Assembly (NCBI GenBank): GCA_004296815.1
Contig: SCVT01000307.1
Location: forward strand, 1-26,031
Direction of reading: 5' to 3'
Length of the DNA stretch: 26,031 nucleotides
From: Reyranella sp.
GTDB taxonomy: Bacteria; Pseudomonadota; Alphaproteobacteria; Reyranellales; Reyranellaceae
The position numbers were made by a program, and so were the translations under genes. Below, piece by piece: positions 1 through 8,822 of the stretch; positions within the stretch are counted from its first letter, which is position 1, and the number at the start of each line of letters is the position of its first letter. The notes beneath the pieces are model-generated. The model was not told the DNA's origin. It did not search any database and saw only the letters and a list, made by a program, of their open reading frames with translations.

Positions 1-63
1 GCCGGTGCGGTGGTCGTGCTGATCGGTGGGTTCGCTGCGGCGGGCGCCGGTCTTTCGGCCTGA
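1..63 (+). CDS. C-terminal end of a hydrophobic (membrane) protein, partial
   Basis: Reading from base 1, 20 codons are open up to the TGA at 61-63. They encode only hydrophobic and small residues (Ala, Gly, Val, Leu, Ile, Phe, one Ser), as expected for the last transmembrane helix of a membrane protein. It ends 12 bases before the next gene and probably belongs to the same operon. Cobalt transporters of the CbtA or HupE/UreJ type often stand at this place in alphaproteobacterial cob clusters, so one of these is a reasonable guess. The fragment is too short to decide, and that part is inference. Confidence 0.55.
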   Translation, partial: AGAVVVLIGGFAAAGAGLSA

Positions 64-75
64 TCGGTTCCGCGC

Positions 76-441
76 GTGACCGCTTCCTCGACCCTCTATG
101 TCTGCACGACCTGTCGTGGCGCCGATCCCGCTGCCGCCGACCAGCCGCGCGCCGGAGCGCGCCTGCTCGCCGCGCTGGAAGGCGCTGACGTCACCGTCGT
201 CGGCGTCGAGTGCCTGTCGAACTGCACGCGCTCGTGCAGCGCCGCGGTCGCCGCGCCGGGCAAGTGGACCTATGTGATCGGCAACCTCGATCCCGAGCGA
301 CACGCCGCCGATCTTCTCGCCTTCGCCCGCCAGCACGGCGCACATGAGACCGGCCTGCCGGTGTGGCGCGAACGGCCCGAATACATCCGCAAGAACACCA
401 TCGCGCGCGTCCCGCCGATGCCGATCAAGGAGCTTTCATGA
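76..441 (+). CDS. DUF1636 family cysteine-rich, putative metal- or Fe-S-binding protein
   Basis: This 121-residue protein starts at GTG 76; no strong Shine-Dalgarno sequence is visible before it. It carries a Cys-x2-Cys pair at C10/C13 and a Cys-x3-Cys-x3-Cys cluster at C46, C50 and C54. This resembles the thioredoxin-fold [2Fe-2S] ferredoxin layout and matches the DUF1636 family, which recurs beside cobW in B12 clusters. No signal peptide or membrane segment is seen, so it should be cytoplasmic. Its TGA overlaps the cobW ATG (438-441), which implies coupled translation and a shared task. A role in handling cobalt or another metal with CobW is inference; the biochemical function is unknown to me. 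Confidence 0.85.
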   Translation: MTASSTLYVCTTCRGADPAAADQPRAGARLLAALEGADVTVVGVECLSNCTRSCSAAVAAPGKWTYVIGNLDPERHAADLLAFARQHGAHETGLPVWRERPEYIRKNTIARVPPMPIKELS

Positions 442-1472
442 CCACTCTCGCCAAGGTGCCCTGCACCATCGTCACCGGCTTCCTCGGCGCGGGGAAGACG
501 ACGCTGGTGCGTCATGTGCTGGAGAATGCCGGTGGCCGTCGCCTCGCGGTGATCGTCAACGAGTTCGGCGATGTCGGCATCGACGGCGAGATCCTGAAGG
601 GCTGTGGCGTCGAGAGCTGCCCCGAGGACGCGATCGTCGAGCTGGCGAACGGCTGCCTCTGCTGCACGGTGGCCGACGACTTCGTGCCGGCGCTGAAGAG
701 CCTGCTCGACCGACCGAACCCGCCCGAGCACATCGTCATCGAGACGTCGGGCCTCGCACTGCCCAAGCCGCTGGTGAAGGCCTTCAACTGGCCCGAGATC
801 GCCTCGCGCGTCACGGTCGACGGCGTGGTGGCCGTGGTTGACGGTGCCGCGGTCGCGGCCGGCCGCTTCGCCGACGATCCCGAGGCGATCGCCAGGCAGC
901 GCGCCGAGGATGATTCGCTCGATCACGACAATCCGCTGGAAGAGGTGTTCGAGGATCAGCTCCTGTGCGCCGACCTCGTGATCCTGAACAAGGCGGACCT
1001 CATCTCGGACGCCGAGAAGAACTCGGTGATGAACGAGATCAGCAAGGTCCTGCCGCGTGCCGTGGCTCTGGTGCAGACGCGTAACGGCCAGGTGCCGGTC
1101 AAGGTGCTGCTGGGCCTCGGCGCCGCCGCCGAGAACGATCTCGCGGCACGGCCCTCGCATCACGATCTCGAGGGTGAGCACGACCACGAGGATTTCGACA
1201 CCTTCATCGTCGAGCTGCCGTCCTTCACTTCGCCGCAGGCGTTGGTCGAGCGCATGGTCAAGGTCGCCGAAGAGCACGACGTGCTGCGCATGAAAGGCTT
1301 CATCGACATCGAGGGCAAGCCGATGCGGCTGCTCGTGCAGGGTGTCGGCGCGCGCATCCAGCACCATTTCGACCGCCGCTGGCCCGAGGGCGAGAAGCGC
1401 CGCAGCCGTCTCGTCGTGATCGGCGAGAAGGGCTTCGACCAGGCGGCGATTCGGAAGACCCTGATCGGATAG
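438..1472 (+). CDS. cobW: CobW, COG0523 G3E-family GTPase metallochaperone
   Basis: The protein has 344 residues when started at ATG 438, which overlaps the previous stop; an upstream in-frame ATG at 363 would lie inside the preceding gene and is rejected. Motifs seen are the P-loop GFLGAGKT at residues 14-21, the family metal-binding Cys-Leu-Cys-Cys at 73-76 within NGCLCC, and the guanine-recognition NKAD near residue 184. A His/Asp/Glu-rich stretch lies near residues 241-255 (HHDLEGEHDHED), followed by the CobW C-terminal domain. The family consists of GTP-dependent metal chaperones. Its place directly before cobN suggests that it delivers Co(II) to the cobaltochelatase, which is inferred from context and family knowledge. 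The stop lies 3 bases before the cobN start. Confidence 0.95.
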   Translation: MTTLAKVPCTIVTGFLGAGKTTLVRHVLENAGGRRLAVIVNEFGDVGIDGEILKGCGVESCPEDAIVELANGCLCCTVADDFVPALKSLLDRPNPPEHIVIETSGLALPKPLVKAFNWPEIASRVTVDGVVAVVDGAAVAAGRFADDPEAIARQRAEDDSLDHDNPLEEVFEDQLLCADLVILNKADLISDAEKNSVMNEISKVLPRAVALVQTRNGQVPVKVLLGLGAAAENDLAARPSHHDLEGEHDHEDFDTFIVELPSFTSPQALVERMVKVAEEHDVLRMKGFIDIEGKPMRLLVQGVGARIQHHFDRRWPEGEKRRSRLVVIGEKGFDQAAIRKTLIG

Positions 1473-1475
1473 ACC

Positions 1476-4400
1476 ATGCACGTCCTGGCGACCCAGCTCG
1501 CGACCCTCGAGGAGGCCGACGCGGCCGTCGACCTCGGGCAGTCGCCGGGCGAGGTCGTGGTGCTCTCCTTCTCCGACAGCGATCTCTCCGCGCTTGCCGC
1601 CGCTTGGCGCGAGGATGCCGACGTGTTGCCGACGCTCCGGCTCGCCAGCCTGAAGAAGCTGCGGCATCCGATGTCGGTCGATCTCCATGTCGAGAACGTC
1701 GTGGCGCACGCCAAGCTCGTGATCGTGCGCGGGCTGGGCGGCCTCGACTACTGGCGCTACGGCTTCGAGCATATCGGCGATGCCGCCCGCGAGCGCGGCA
1801 TCCTGTTCGCGGCGCTGCCCGGCGACGATCGGCACGACCCGCGACTCGCCTCCGTCTCGACGCTCGCCGCCGACAAGCTCGCGCGCCTCGATGAATATTT
1901 CCGCGCGGGCGGCGTCGACAATCTCCGCCAGGCGCTGCGCTACGGCGCGAGCCTGATCGGCCGTGACCTCGAGGCCACACCGCCCGCTGCGGTCGGGCCG
2001 TTGTCGATGATCGGCGATCCCGCCGACCGGCGGCCGCGGGCGCTGGTCGTGTTCTATCGCGCCAATCTGATGGCGGCCGACATCGCGCCGGTGGCGGCGC
2101 TGATGCAGGCGCTGGATGCACAGGGGCTTGCGCCGCTCGGTGTCGCGGTCAGCAGCCTGAAGGATCCGGCGGTGCAAGCACCGCTCACCGCGCTGCTGGC
2201 CGAGCGCCAGCCGGCGATCATCCTCAACACCACCGCCTTCTCGGCGATGCGCGACGACGACACGACCGTGCTCGATGGCGCCGATGTGCCCGTGCTGCAG
2301 GTCGTGCTGTCGGGCAGCACGCGCGAGGCCTGGGCCGAGTCGGGCCGCGGGCTGGCGCCGGCCGACCTCGCGATGAACGTCGTGCTGCCCGAGCTCGACG
2401 GAAGGCTGCTGACGCGTGCCGTCTCGTTCAAGGCCGAGGCTGCCCCCGATCCACGCCTGGAGTTCGGCAGCGTCCGTCACGAGCCGCTGGCCGACAGGAT
2501 CGACTATGTGGCGCGTCTCGCTGCGTCTTGGGCAAAGCTCAGGCGTACGCCACGCGCCGAGCGGCGGCTGGCGCTGGTCCTGTCGGACTATCCCGCGCGC
2601 GGCGGCCGCACCGGCTATGCCGTGGGCCTCGACACGGCGCAGAGCGTCGTCGAGATCCTGAAGCTGCTGCGCCACGAGGGCTACGACACCGGCGGTCGCG
2701 ACTGGCAGGCGTCCGATGTCGAGAAACTGCTGGCGGCGGAGACCGGCCACATCGACATCCCGCCGGCCGCGCTGCCGTCGAACCTTCAACAGGAACTCGA
2801 CGCGACCTGGGGCGCGCCGGCGGCGGGCTTCCGCCTGCCGCTGCTCCGTTGCGGCAAGGTCACGGTGTTGCTGCAGCCTGACCGCGGCACGCCGTCCGAC
2901 CGCAAGTCTGGCTATCACGACATGAACGTCCCGCCGCGGCATGCCTATGTCGCGGCCTATGCCTGGCTGCGCGAGAGCGAGCGCATCGATGCGCTGGTCC
3001 ATCTCGGCACGCACGGCACGCTGGAATGGCTGCCGGGCAAGGCGCTGGCGCTGTCCGCCGAGTGCTGGCCCGAGGTCGTGCTGGGTGCGCTGCCGGTGGT
3101 CTATCCCTTCATCGTCAACAATCCAGGCGAGGCGGTGCAGGCCAAGCGCCGGCTGGGCGCCGTCACCATCGGACATCTGACGCCGCCGCTCAGCGCCGCC
3201 GGCCTCCACGGCGCTTTGGCCGAGATGGAGAACATCATCGAGGAATATGCCGCGGCTGACGGGCTCGACCGGCGACGGCTCGCCTATCTCGAGGACGAGA
3301 TCGTGGAGCGCGCCTGGAGCAGCGGTCTCGCCTCGGACTGCGGCCTCGTGAAGGACGAGCCCAACCGCCAGGCCATCGCCAAGCTCGACGCCCAGCTCTG
3401 CGACATCAAGGAACTCTCGATCCGCGAAGGCCTGCACATCTTCGGCACCTTGCCGGACGAGACGCGCATCGCGGCCCTCGCTGCGGCCATGGGAGACGAG
3501 GCGGGCGGCGAGGGGCCGATCCGCGCCAGTGCCGCGCAGGAACGCCGTGCGTTGATCGCGGCGCTGGACGGTCGCCGCGTGGCGCCGGGGCCGGCCGGCG
3601 CACCGACGCGCGGCCGCGCCGACGTGCTGCCGACGGGACGCAACCTCACCTCGATCGATCCACGCGCCATCCCGACGCGCACCGCGCACGCGATTGGCAC
3701 GCGCGCTGCCGCCGAGGTGGTGCGGCGCTACCTGCAGGACCACGGCGACCATCCGCGGGCCCTGATGATCGACCTCTGGGCCTCGGCGTCGCTCAGGACC
3801 GGCGGCGACGATCTTGCGCAGGCACTCAGCTATCTCGGCGTGAAGCCGACCTGGGATCCCGCGTCGGGCCGCGTCACCGGCATCGAGGTGATGCCGCTCG
3901 CCACGCTCGACCGGCCGCGCATCGACGTGACCTTGCGCATCTCCGGCCTGTTCCGCGACATCTTCGAGACGCAGATCGCTTTGTTCGACATGGCGGTGCG
4001 GCGCGTCGCCGAACTCGACGAGCCGGACGAGGACAATCCACTCGCCGCGGCGCGGCGTGCCAATGGCGATCTCGCACGAATCTTCGGCTCCGCGCCCGGC
4101 AGCTACGGCGCGCAGGCAGCCGACGTGGCGCTCGACGGGAACTGGCGCACGCGTGCCGACCTGGGCGCGGTCTATCTCGACGCGGTGACGCATTCCTATG
4201 GCAGCGCCGAGCCGTTGCGTGCCGCGGGCGACGGCTTCCGCGACCGCGTCTCGGAGACCGACGTTCTGGTCCATCCGCAGGACGATCGCGAGCGCGACAT
4301 CCTGGACGGCGACGGCGTCGCCGATTTTGCCGGCGGCTTCGCCGCCGCGGCGGCGCTGCTCGGCAATGCACCCGAGCTCTATCATCTCGACACCAGCGAG

Positions 4401-4772
4401 GCCGCGACACCCAGGGCGCGTCGGCTCGCCGAGGAAGTCGCGCGCATCGTGCGTGGCCGGCTCGCCAACCCGCGCTGGATCCAGGGCATGCTGCGCCACG
4501 GCCATCGCGGCGTCGCCGAGATCGCCCAATCGGTCGATGCGCTCTATGCCTTCGCCGCCACCGCTGAAGTTGTCCCGGGCACTTTGTTCGACGCGACCCA
4601 TGCCGCGCTGATCGCCGACGAGGCCGTGCTGGAGGCCATGAAAGCCTGCAATCCGGCGGCAACGGCCGCCATCGCAGCGCGGCTGCGGGACGCCCTGGAC
4701 CGCGGCCTCTGGGTGAGCCGGCGCAATGCCGTTGACCGCGAGCTTGCCCGGTTGAATAACGCCCCTCAATGA
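1476..4772 (+). CDS. cobN: CobN, cobaltochelatase large subunit
   Basis: CobN is the large subunit of the ATP-dependent CobNST chelatase, which inserts Co(II) into hydrogenobyrinic acid a,c-diamide in the cytoplasm. The 1098-residue product is homologous to the magnesium chelatase H subunit. The diagnostic block LGTHGTLEWLPGKA begins at residue 510, and the C-terminal part has the usual conserved region ending near GVAEIAQSVDALYAFAAT. It is somewhat shorter than the well-studied Pseudomonas denitrificans protein (about 1275 residues). The start at ATG 1476 lies 3 bases after the cobW stop, and the stop overlaps the cobG start (ATGA, 4769-4772). The partner ATPase subunits CobS and CobT are not in the window. 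Confidence 0.96.
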   Translation: MHVLATQLATLEEADAAVDLGQSPGEVVVLSFSDSDLSALAAAWREDADVLPTLRLASLKKLRHPMSVDLHVENVVAHAKLVIVRGLGGLDYWRYGFEHIGDAARERGILFAALPGDDRHDPRLASVSTLAADKLARLDEYFRAGGVDNLRQALRYGASLIGRDLEATPPAAVGPLSMIGDPADRRPRALVVFYRANLMAADIAPVAALMQALDAQGLAPLGVAVSSLKDPAVQAPLTALLAERQPAIILNTTAFSAMRDDDTTVLDGADVPVLQVVLSGSTREAWAESGRGLAPADLAMNVVLPELDGRLLTRAVSFKAEAAPDPRLEFGSVRHEPLADRIDYVARLAASWAKLRRTPRAERRLALVLSDYPARGGRTGYAVGLDTAQSVVEILKLLRHEGYDTGGRDWQASDVEKLLAAETGHIDIPPAALPSNLQQELDATWGAPAAGFRLPLLRCGKVTVLLQPDRGTPSDRKSGYHDMNVPPRHAYVAAYAWLRESERIDALVHLGTHGTLEWLPGKALALSAECWPEVVLGALPVVYPFIVNNPGEAVQAKRRLGAVTIGHLTPPLSAAGLHGALAEMENIIEEYAAADGLDRRRLAYLEDEIVERAWSSGLASDCGLVKDEPNRQAIAKLDAQLCDIKELSIREGLHIFGTLPDETRIAALAAAMGDEAGGEGPIRASAAQERRALIAALDGRRVAPGPAGAPTRGRADVLPTGRNLTSIDPRAIPTRTAHAIGTRAAAEVVRRYLQDHGDHPRALMIDLWASASLRTGGDDLAQALSYLGVKPTWDPASGRVTGIEVMPLATLDRPRIDVTLRISGLFRDIFETQIALFDMAVRRVAELDEPDEDNPLAAARRANGDLARIFGSAPGSYGAQAADVALDGNWRTRADLGAVYLDAVTHSYGSAEPLRAAGDGFRDRVSETDVLVHPQDDRERDILDGDGVADFAGGFAAAAALLGNAPELYHLDTSEAATPRARRLAEEVARIVRGRLANPRWIQGMLRHGHRGVAEIAQSVDALYAFAATAEVVPGTLFDATHAALIADEAVLEAMKACNPAATAAIAARLRDALDRGLWVSRRNAVDRELARLNNAPQ

Positions 4773-5962
4773 GCATGGCGATGGCCATCGACGTCAGGGG
4801 CTGGTGCCCCGGAATCCTGCAGCCGATGCAGAGCGGCGACGGGCTGATCGTGCGCGTGCGCCCGCACGGCGGCGCCTTTGCGCTTCATGAGGCGCGGGTG
4901 CTGGCCGATCTGGCGGCCCGGCTGGGCAACGGCCATGTCGACCTGACGCGCCGCGCCAACCTGCAGCTCCGGGGTCTCTCCGAACAGGCGCTGCCCGAGT
5001 TGCAGACGGCGCTCGGCCGGCTGAGCCTGGTCGATGCCGAAGCCGAGGTCGAGGCCGTGCGCAACGTCATGGTGGCGCCGCTGGCGCGCACGATGCGGCA
5101 AGTGGCCGAAGCAATCGAGCAGAGGCTGGTCGAAGACTCCCGCCTGCGTGCGTTGCCGGCGAAGTTCGGCGTGCTGGTCGACGAAGGCGGCCCGCTGTCG
5201 ATCGCGAACGAACGCGCGGACGTGGCGCTGCGTCTCGTCGGCCGCGATGTCGCCCTGGGTCTCGACACTCTCGATGGCACGCAGTGGCTCGGTATGTGCG
5301 CGCTCGATGTCGCAGCCGATATCGCCGTGTCGGCGATGCATCTCTTCCTCGATCGCACGCCGGCGCGACGGATGCGCGATCTCCAGGCCAGGGATCACGC
5401 GGCCGTCGTCGCAGCACTTGTGCCGAAGCTCTCGCAGTTCGTCCCTTTCGAAACGAACGGCGCACGCCGGCTCGGTCTGCTCGATGGCGCCGTGGGCATC
5501 GCGGCACCTTTCGGTCGGCTCGAGGCCACGCAGCTTCGCCGGCTCGCCGATCTCGCGGGGGAGGCCGTGGCGACAGAGCTGCGCCTGTCGCCGTGGCGTG
5601 CGATCTACATCGAAGCACCGTCCGAAGCGTTGCTGCGTGGCGCGCGCGACGCGGGCCTGATCGTGAACGAGAGCGATCCCGTCCTGCGTATCGAGGCCTG
5701 CCCCGGCGCTCCCGACTGCAAGTCGGCCAGTGTCGACACGCGCGGCGATGCGCGACGTCTGGCGGCGCACGGTTTCACCGGCAGCATCCACGTCTCGGGC
5801 TGCGCCAAGGGCTGCGCCCGCACGGCGCCGTCGGATCTCGTGCTGGTGGGCGAGGGCGGCCGCTACCGGCTCGCGCACAACGCGACGGCGCAGGCGGCGA
5901 CCGAACGCATGGTGGAGGCCGCCGACATCGCTTCGGCGCTCCCCGGTGCCGCACATGGTTGA
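4769..5962 (+). CDS. cobG: CobG, precorrin-3B synthase
   Basis: CobG is a nitrite/sulfite-reductase-like monooxygenase that uses O2 to hydroxylate precorrin-3A and form the gamma-lactone of precorrin-3B, preparing ring contraction. The 397-residue product contains the siroheme/4Fe-4S type cysteine set Cys311-x5-Cys317 and Cys345-x3-Cys349 (within ACPGAPDC and SGCAKGC), matching the family's Fe-S ligands. It has an N-terminal ferredoxin-like half-domain with the motif TRRANLQLRG. It starts in the cobN stop (ATGA) and overlaps cobH by 8 bases. CobG marks this pathway as the oxygen-dependent one. The sequence is shorter than the P. denitrificans enzyme but all four cysteines are present. Confidence 0.95.
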   Translation: MSMAMAIDVRGWCPGILQPMQSGDGLIVRVRPHGGAFALHEARVLADLAARLGNGHVDLTRRANLQLRGLSEQALPELQTALGRLSLVDAEAEVEAVRNVMVAPLARTMRQVAEAIEQRLVEDSRLRALPAKFGVLVDEGGPLSIANERADVALRLVGRDVALGLDTLDGTQWLGMCALDVAADIAVSAMHLFLDRTPARRMRDLQARDHAAVVAALVPKLSQFVPFETNGARRLGLLDGAVGIAAPFGRLEATQLRRLADLAGEAVATELRLSPWRAIYIEAPSEALLRGARDAGLIVNESDPVLRIEACPGAPDCKSASVDTRGDARRLAAHGFTGSIHVSGCAKGCARTAPSDLVLVGEGGRYRLAHNATAQAATERMVEAADIASALPGAAHG

Positions 5963-6587
5963 GCCGCACGACTATGTGCGCGACGGGCAGGAGATCTACC
6001 GTCGCTCCTTCGCCATCATCCGCGCCGAGGCCGATCTCGGTCGCTTCGATCCTGTCGAGGAGCGCGTGGCGGTGCGCGTGATCCATGCCTGCGGCATGCC
6101 GGAGATCGCGGGCGACATCGTGATGTCCAGGACCTTTGCGGCCGATGCGCGCCAGGCACTGCGGAACGGCGCGCCGATCCTGTGCGACGCCAAGATGGTG
6201 GCCAACGGGATCACGCGCGCGCGCCTGCCGGCCGGCAACGACGTCGTCTGCACACTCGATGATCCCGCGGTGCCGGACCTGGCCAGGAAGCTCGGCAACA
6301 CGCGCTCGGCCGCGGCGATGGAATTGTGGCGGCCGCGGCTCGGCGGCGCCGTGGTGGCGATCGGCAACGCGCCGACCGCTTTGTTCCGTCTGCTCGAGAT
6401 GCTTGACGCCGGCGCGCCGCGCCCGGCCGCCGTGATCGGCGTGCCAGTAGGCTTCGTCGGCGCGATGGAATCCAAGGAAGCGCTGGGCGCGGACGGCCGC
6501 GTGCCGTTCCTGATCGTGCGCGGCCGCAAGGGCGGCAGCGCCATGACGGCGGCGGCGGTCAACGCGCTGGCGAGCGACATCGAATGA
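5955..6587 (+). CDS. cobH: CobH, precorrin-8X methylmutase
   Basis: CobH moves the C11 methyl group to C12, converting precorrin-8X to hydrogenobyrinic acid. The 210-residue product has the normal family length. It carries the conserved VIHACGM block with His44, which corresponds to the catalytic histidine (His43 in the P. denitrificans enzyme), and the PILCDAKMVANGI and IGVPVGFVGA blocks. The ATG at 5955 lies inside the end of cobG (8-base overlap). An upstream extension in this frame lies wholly within cobG and is not used. The stop overlaps the cobI ATG. The cytoplasmic enzyme binds its product tightly, as is known for the family. Confidence 0.97.
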   Translation: MVEPHDYVRDGQEIYRRSFAIIRAEADLGRFDPVEERVAVRVIHACGMPEIAGDIVMSRTFAADARQALRNGAPILCDAKMVANGITRARLPAGNDVVCTLDDPAVPDLARKLGNTRSAAAMELWRPRLGGAVVAIGNAPTALFRLLEMLDAGAPRPAAVIGVPVGFVGAMESKEALGADGRVPFLIVRGRKGGSAMTAAAVNALASDIE

Positions 6588-7342
6588 CCGGCCTCGAAGC
6601 CCTCGCGGGCACCGCCGAGCGCGGCACGCTTTACGGCATCGGCGTCGGGCCGGGCGACGTGCGATACCTCACCCTGCGCGCAGCAGGCCTCGTGCGCTCC
6701 GTCGACGTCGTGGCCTTCTTCGCCAAGAAGGGCGCTCCGGGTAATGCGCGGCGCATCGTGACGCCGCTGATGCGCGACGGTCGCGACGAGCTGCGTCTCG
6801 AATATCCCGTCACCGACGAGATCCCGGCCGCGCATCCCGACTACCAGGGCCAGATCAGCCGATTCTATCGGGAGTCGGCCGAAGGACTGGCGGCGCTCCT
6901 GAAGGAGGGCAAGTCGGTCGGCCTGCTGGCCGAGGGCGACCCGTTCTTCTACGGCTCGTTCATGCACATGTGGCGGCGGCTCGCGAGCGACTTCCCGGTC
7001 GAGGTGGTGCCCGGCGTCACCGGCATGTCGGGCTGCTGGACCCGCGCCAAGCTGCCCATCACCTGGGGCGACGACACACTCGCCGTGCTGCCCGGCACGC
7101 TCGACGAGGCACGGCTGGTCGAGCGGCTGAAGCTCACCGATGCGGCCGTCATCATGAAGGTCGGCCGCAACCTCGCGAAGGTGCGCCGCGCGGTCGACGC
7201 GGCGGGGCTGCTGTCGCGCGCGGTCTATGTCGAGCGCGGCACCATGCAGGAGGAGCGCATCCTGCCGCTCGCCGAATGCGGCGAGCCGGCCGGCGCCTAC
7301 TTCGCCATGGTGCTCATCCCCGGACAGGGGAGGGCGATATGA
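6584..7342 (+). CDS. cobI: CobI, precorrin-2 C20-methyltransferase
   Basis: CobI uses S-adenosylmethionine (SAM) to methylate C20 of precorrin-2, giving precorrin-3A, the substrate of CobG. The 252-residue protein shows the tetrapyrrole methylase signatures: the N-terminal GIGVGPGD at residues 18-25 and the AEGDPFFYGS SAM-binding block at about 116-125. The early VGPGDVRYLTLRA wording is typical of CobI/CbiL. The start ATG 6584 overlaps the cobH stop. The stop overlaps the cobJ start, preceded by a purine-rich GGGGAGGG ribosome binding site within the end of cobI. Confidence 0.95.
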   Translation: MTGLEALAGTAERGTLYGIGVGPGDVRYLTLRAAGLVRSVDVVAFFAKKGAPGNARRIVTPLMRDGRDELRLEYPVTDEIPAAHPDYQGQISRFYRESAEGLAALLKEGKSVGLLAEGDPFFYGSFMHMWRRLASDFPVEVVPGVTGMSGCWTRAKLPITWGDDTLAVLPGTLDEARLVERLKLTDAAVIMKVGRNLAKVRRAVDAAGLLSRAVYVERGTMQEERILPLAECGEPAGAYFAMVLIPGQGRAI

Positions 7343-8085
7343 CCGGCTCGCTCACCGTGGTAGGCACCGGCCCGGGCCGGCCTGAGCTGATGACGCCCGC
7401 AACGCGCGCGGTGCTCGACCGTGCTACCGATCTCGTGGGCTACGGCCCGTACCTCGACCGCATTCCGGCAGGAGGCGCAGGCCAGTGCCGGCACGCCTCG
7501 GACAACCGCGTCGAGCTCGACCGGGCGCGTCACGCGCTGTCGCTCGCCGCCGAAGGCAAGCAGGTGGTGGTGGTGTCGGGCGGCGATCCCGGCGTGTTCG
7601 CCATGGCGGCGGCGGTGTTCGAGGCGGTCGAGACCGGCGATCCGGCCTGGCAGGCGCTGGATATAAGAGTGGAGCCCGGCGTCACGGCGATGCTGGCGGC
7701 GGCGGCCGAGGTCGGCGCGCCGCTGGGCGGCGACTTCTGCGCCATCTCGCTCTCGGACAACCTCAAGGGCTGGTCGACCATCGAGCGGCGGCTGAAGGCG
7801 GCGGCCGAGGCCGATTTCGTGATCGCGCTCTACAATCCCGCGTCGAAGGCGCGGCCGCACCAGCTCGGACAAGCCTTCGATCTCATGCGCAAGCTGAAGG
7901 ACGCGGCGACGCCGGTCCTGTTCGTGCGCGCTGCTGGAACGCCGGACGCGAAGGTCGTCACGGCGAGCCTCGGCGAGGCGGACGCATCGGTCGCCGACAT
8001 GCGCACTCTCGTCATCATCGGTGCCAGCACGACCCGCAGGGTCGGCCGCTGGGTCTACACGCCGCGCCGCGAGTCCACCCCTTGA
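7339..8085 (+). CDS. cobJ: CobJ, precorrin-3B C17-methyltransferase
   Basis: CobJ methylates C17 and drives ring contraction of precorrin-3B to precorrin-4. The 248-residue protein has the methylase glycine loop GTGPG at residues 9-13 and VSGGDPGVFAMA around residues 79-90, followed by the CobJ/CbiH-type DFCAISLSDNLKGW block and the ALYNPAS stretch. The ATG at 7339 overlaps the cobI stop (ATGA) and follows a strong GGGGAGGG ribosome binding site. Its 3' end overlaps the oppositely oriented cobK by 31 bases (8055-8085). It is the last + strand gene before the inverted cobK. Confidence 0.95.
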   Translation: MTGSLTVVGTGPGRPELMTPATRAVLDRATDLVGYGPYLDRIPAGGAGQCRHASDNRVELDRARHALSLAAEGKQVVVVSGGDPGVFAMAAAVFEAVETGDPAWQALDIRVEPGVTAMLAAAAEVGAPLGGDFCAISLSDNLKGWSTIERRLKAAAEADFVIALYNPASKARPHQLGQAFDLMRKLKDAATPVLFVRAAGTPDAKVVTASLGEADASVADMRTLVIIGASTTRRVGRWVYTPRRESTP

Positions 8086-8822
8086 TCGAGCCAGTGAACG
8101 AGCCAGGCCACGGCGTCCTCGGGCGTCGCCACGACGTGCCCGGCCGGCTTGTCGGGCCGGGCGATCATGACTACGGGCAGCTCGAGGGCGCGCGCCGCCT
8201 CGATCTTGGCGTAGGTCGCTTCACCGCCGGAATTCTTGGAGACGACGAGATCGATCCGCCGCTCACGCAACAGCGCGGTCTCGGCCGCGAGGTCGAACGG
8301 CCCGCGCGCCTGCACCAGGGTGATGTGCGGCGGCAGGCCGTCGGCCGGCGGCGCATCGATGACGCGCGCCACGTAGTGATGATGCGGGGCTGCGGCAAAG
8401 ACCGGCAGCTCCTGCCGGCCGATGCCCAGGAAGACGCGATGCGGACTGGCGCCCAGCACCATGGCCGCACTCTCGGTGTTGGAGACATGCTGCCAGCGAT
8501 CGCCGGGCTGCTCGCTCCACGGCACGCGGACGAGAGAAGCCAGCGGTACGCCAGTCTCCTTCGACGCGGCCACGGCGTGGCCCGACATCTGGTCGGCATA
8601 GGGATGCGTGGCGTCGATCACGGCGTCGACCTTCTCGTCGCGGAGATGCCGCACGAGGCCCGCGATGCCGCCGAAACCGCCGACACGTACGGCAACGGGC
8701 TGCGCGGCGGGCGTCGCGGTGCGGCCGGCCAGCGACAGTACTGTGATGAAGCGCGTGTCGCCCGCGAGCAGGCGGGCGAGGGACGAGGCTTCGGTGGTAC
8801 CGCCGAGGAGGAGGACGCGCAT
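8055..8822 (-). CDS. cobK: CobK, precorrin-6A reductase
   Basis: CobK is the NADPH-dependent reductase that turns precorrin-6A into precorrin-6B, the substrate of CobL. The 255-residue product begins [12 protein letters not shown], the Rossmann-type nucleotide loop typical of CobK/CbiJ. It also has the conserved DATHPYADQMS block near residues 69-79 and VVSKNSGG near the C-terminus. It is the only minus-strand gene in the cob region. The chosen ATG (8822 to 8820) shares two bases with the cobL ATG. Upstream in-frame ATGs (for example at 8864) lie inside cobL and would add a non-conserved basic tail, so they are less likely. No clear ribosome binding site is visible, and any promoter must lie within cobL. 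Confidence 0.94.
   Translation of the reverse strand: MRVLLLGGTTEASSLARLLAGDTRFITVLSLAGRTATPAAQPVAVRVGGFGGIAGLVRHLRDEKVDAVIDATHPYADQMSGHAVAASKETGVPLASLVRVPWSEQPGDRWQHVSNTESAAMVLGASPHRVFLGIGRQELPVFAAAPHHHYVARVIDAPPADGLPPHITLVQARGPFDLAAETALLRERRIDLVVSKNSGGEATYAKIEAARALELPVVMIARPDKPAGHVVATPEDAVAWLVHWLDQGVDSRRGV

Noticed and set aside
270..4769. A 1499-codon open frame on the minus strand opposite cobW-cobN
   Set aside because: It is a by-product of high GC codon bias. The translation is Arg/Gly/His/Asp-rich low-complexity without any recognisable domain, while the + strand encodes well-conserved CobW and CobN.
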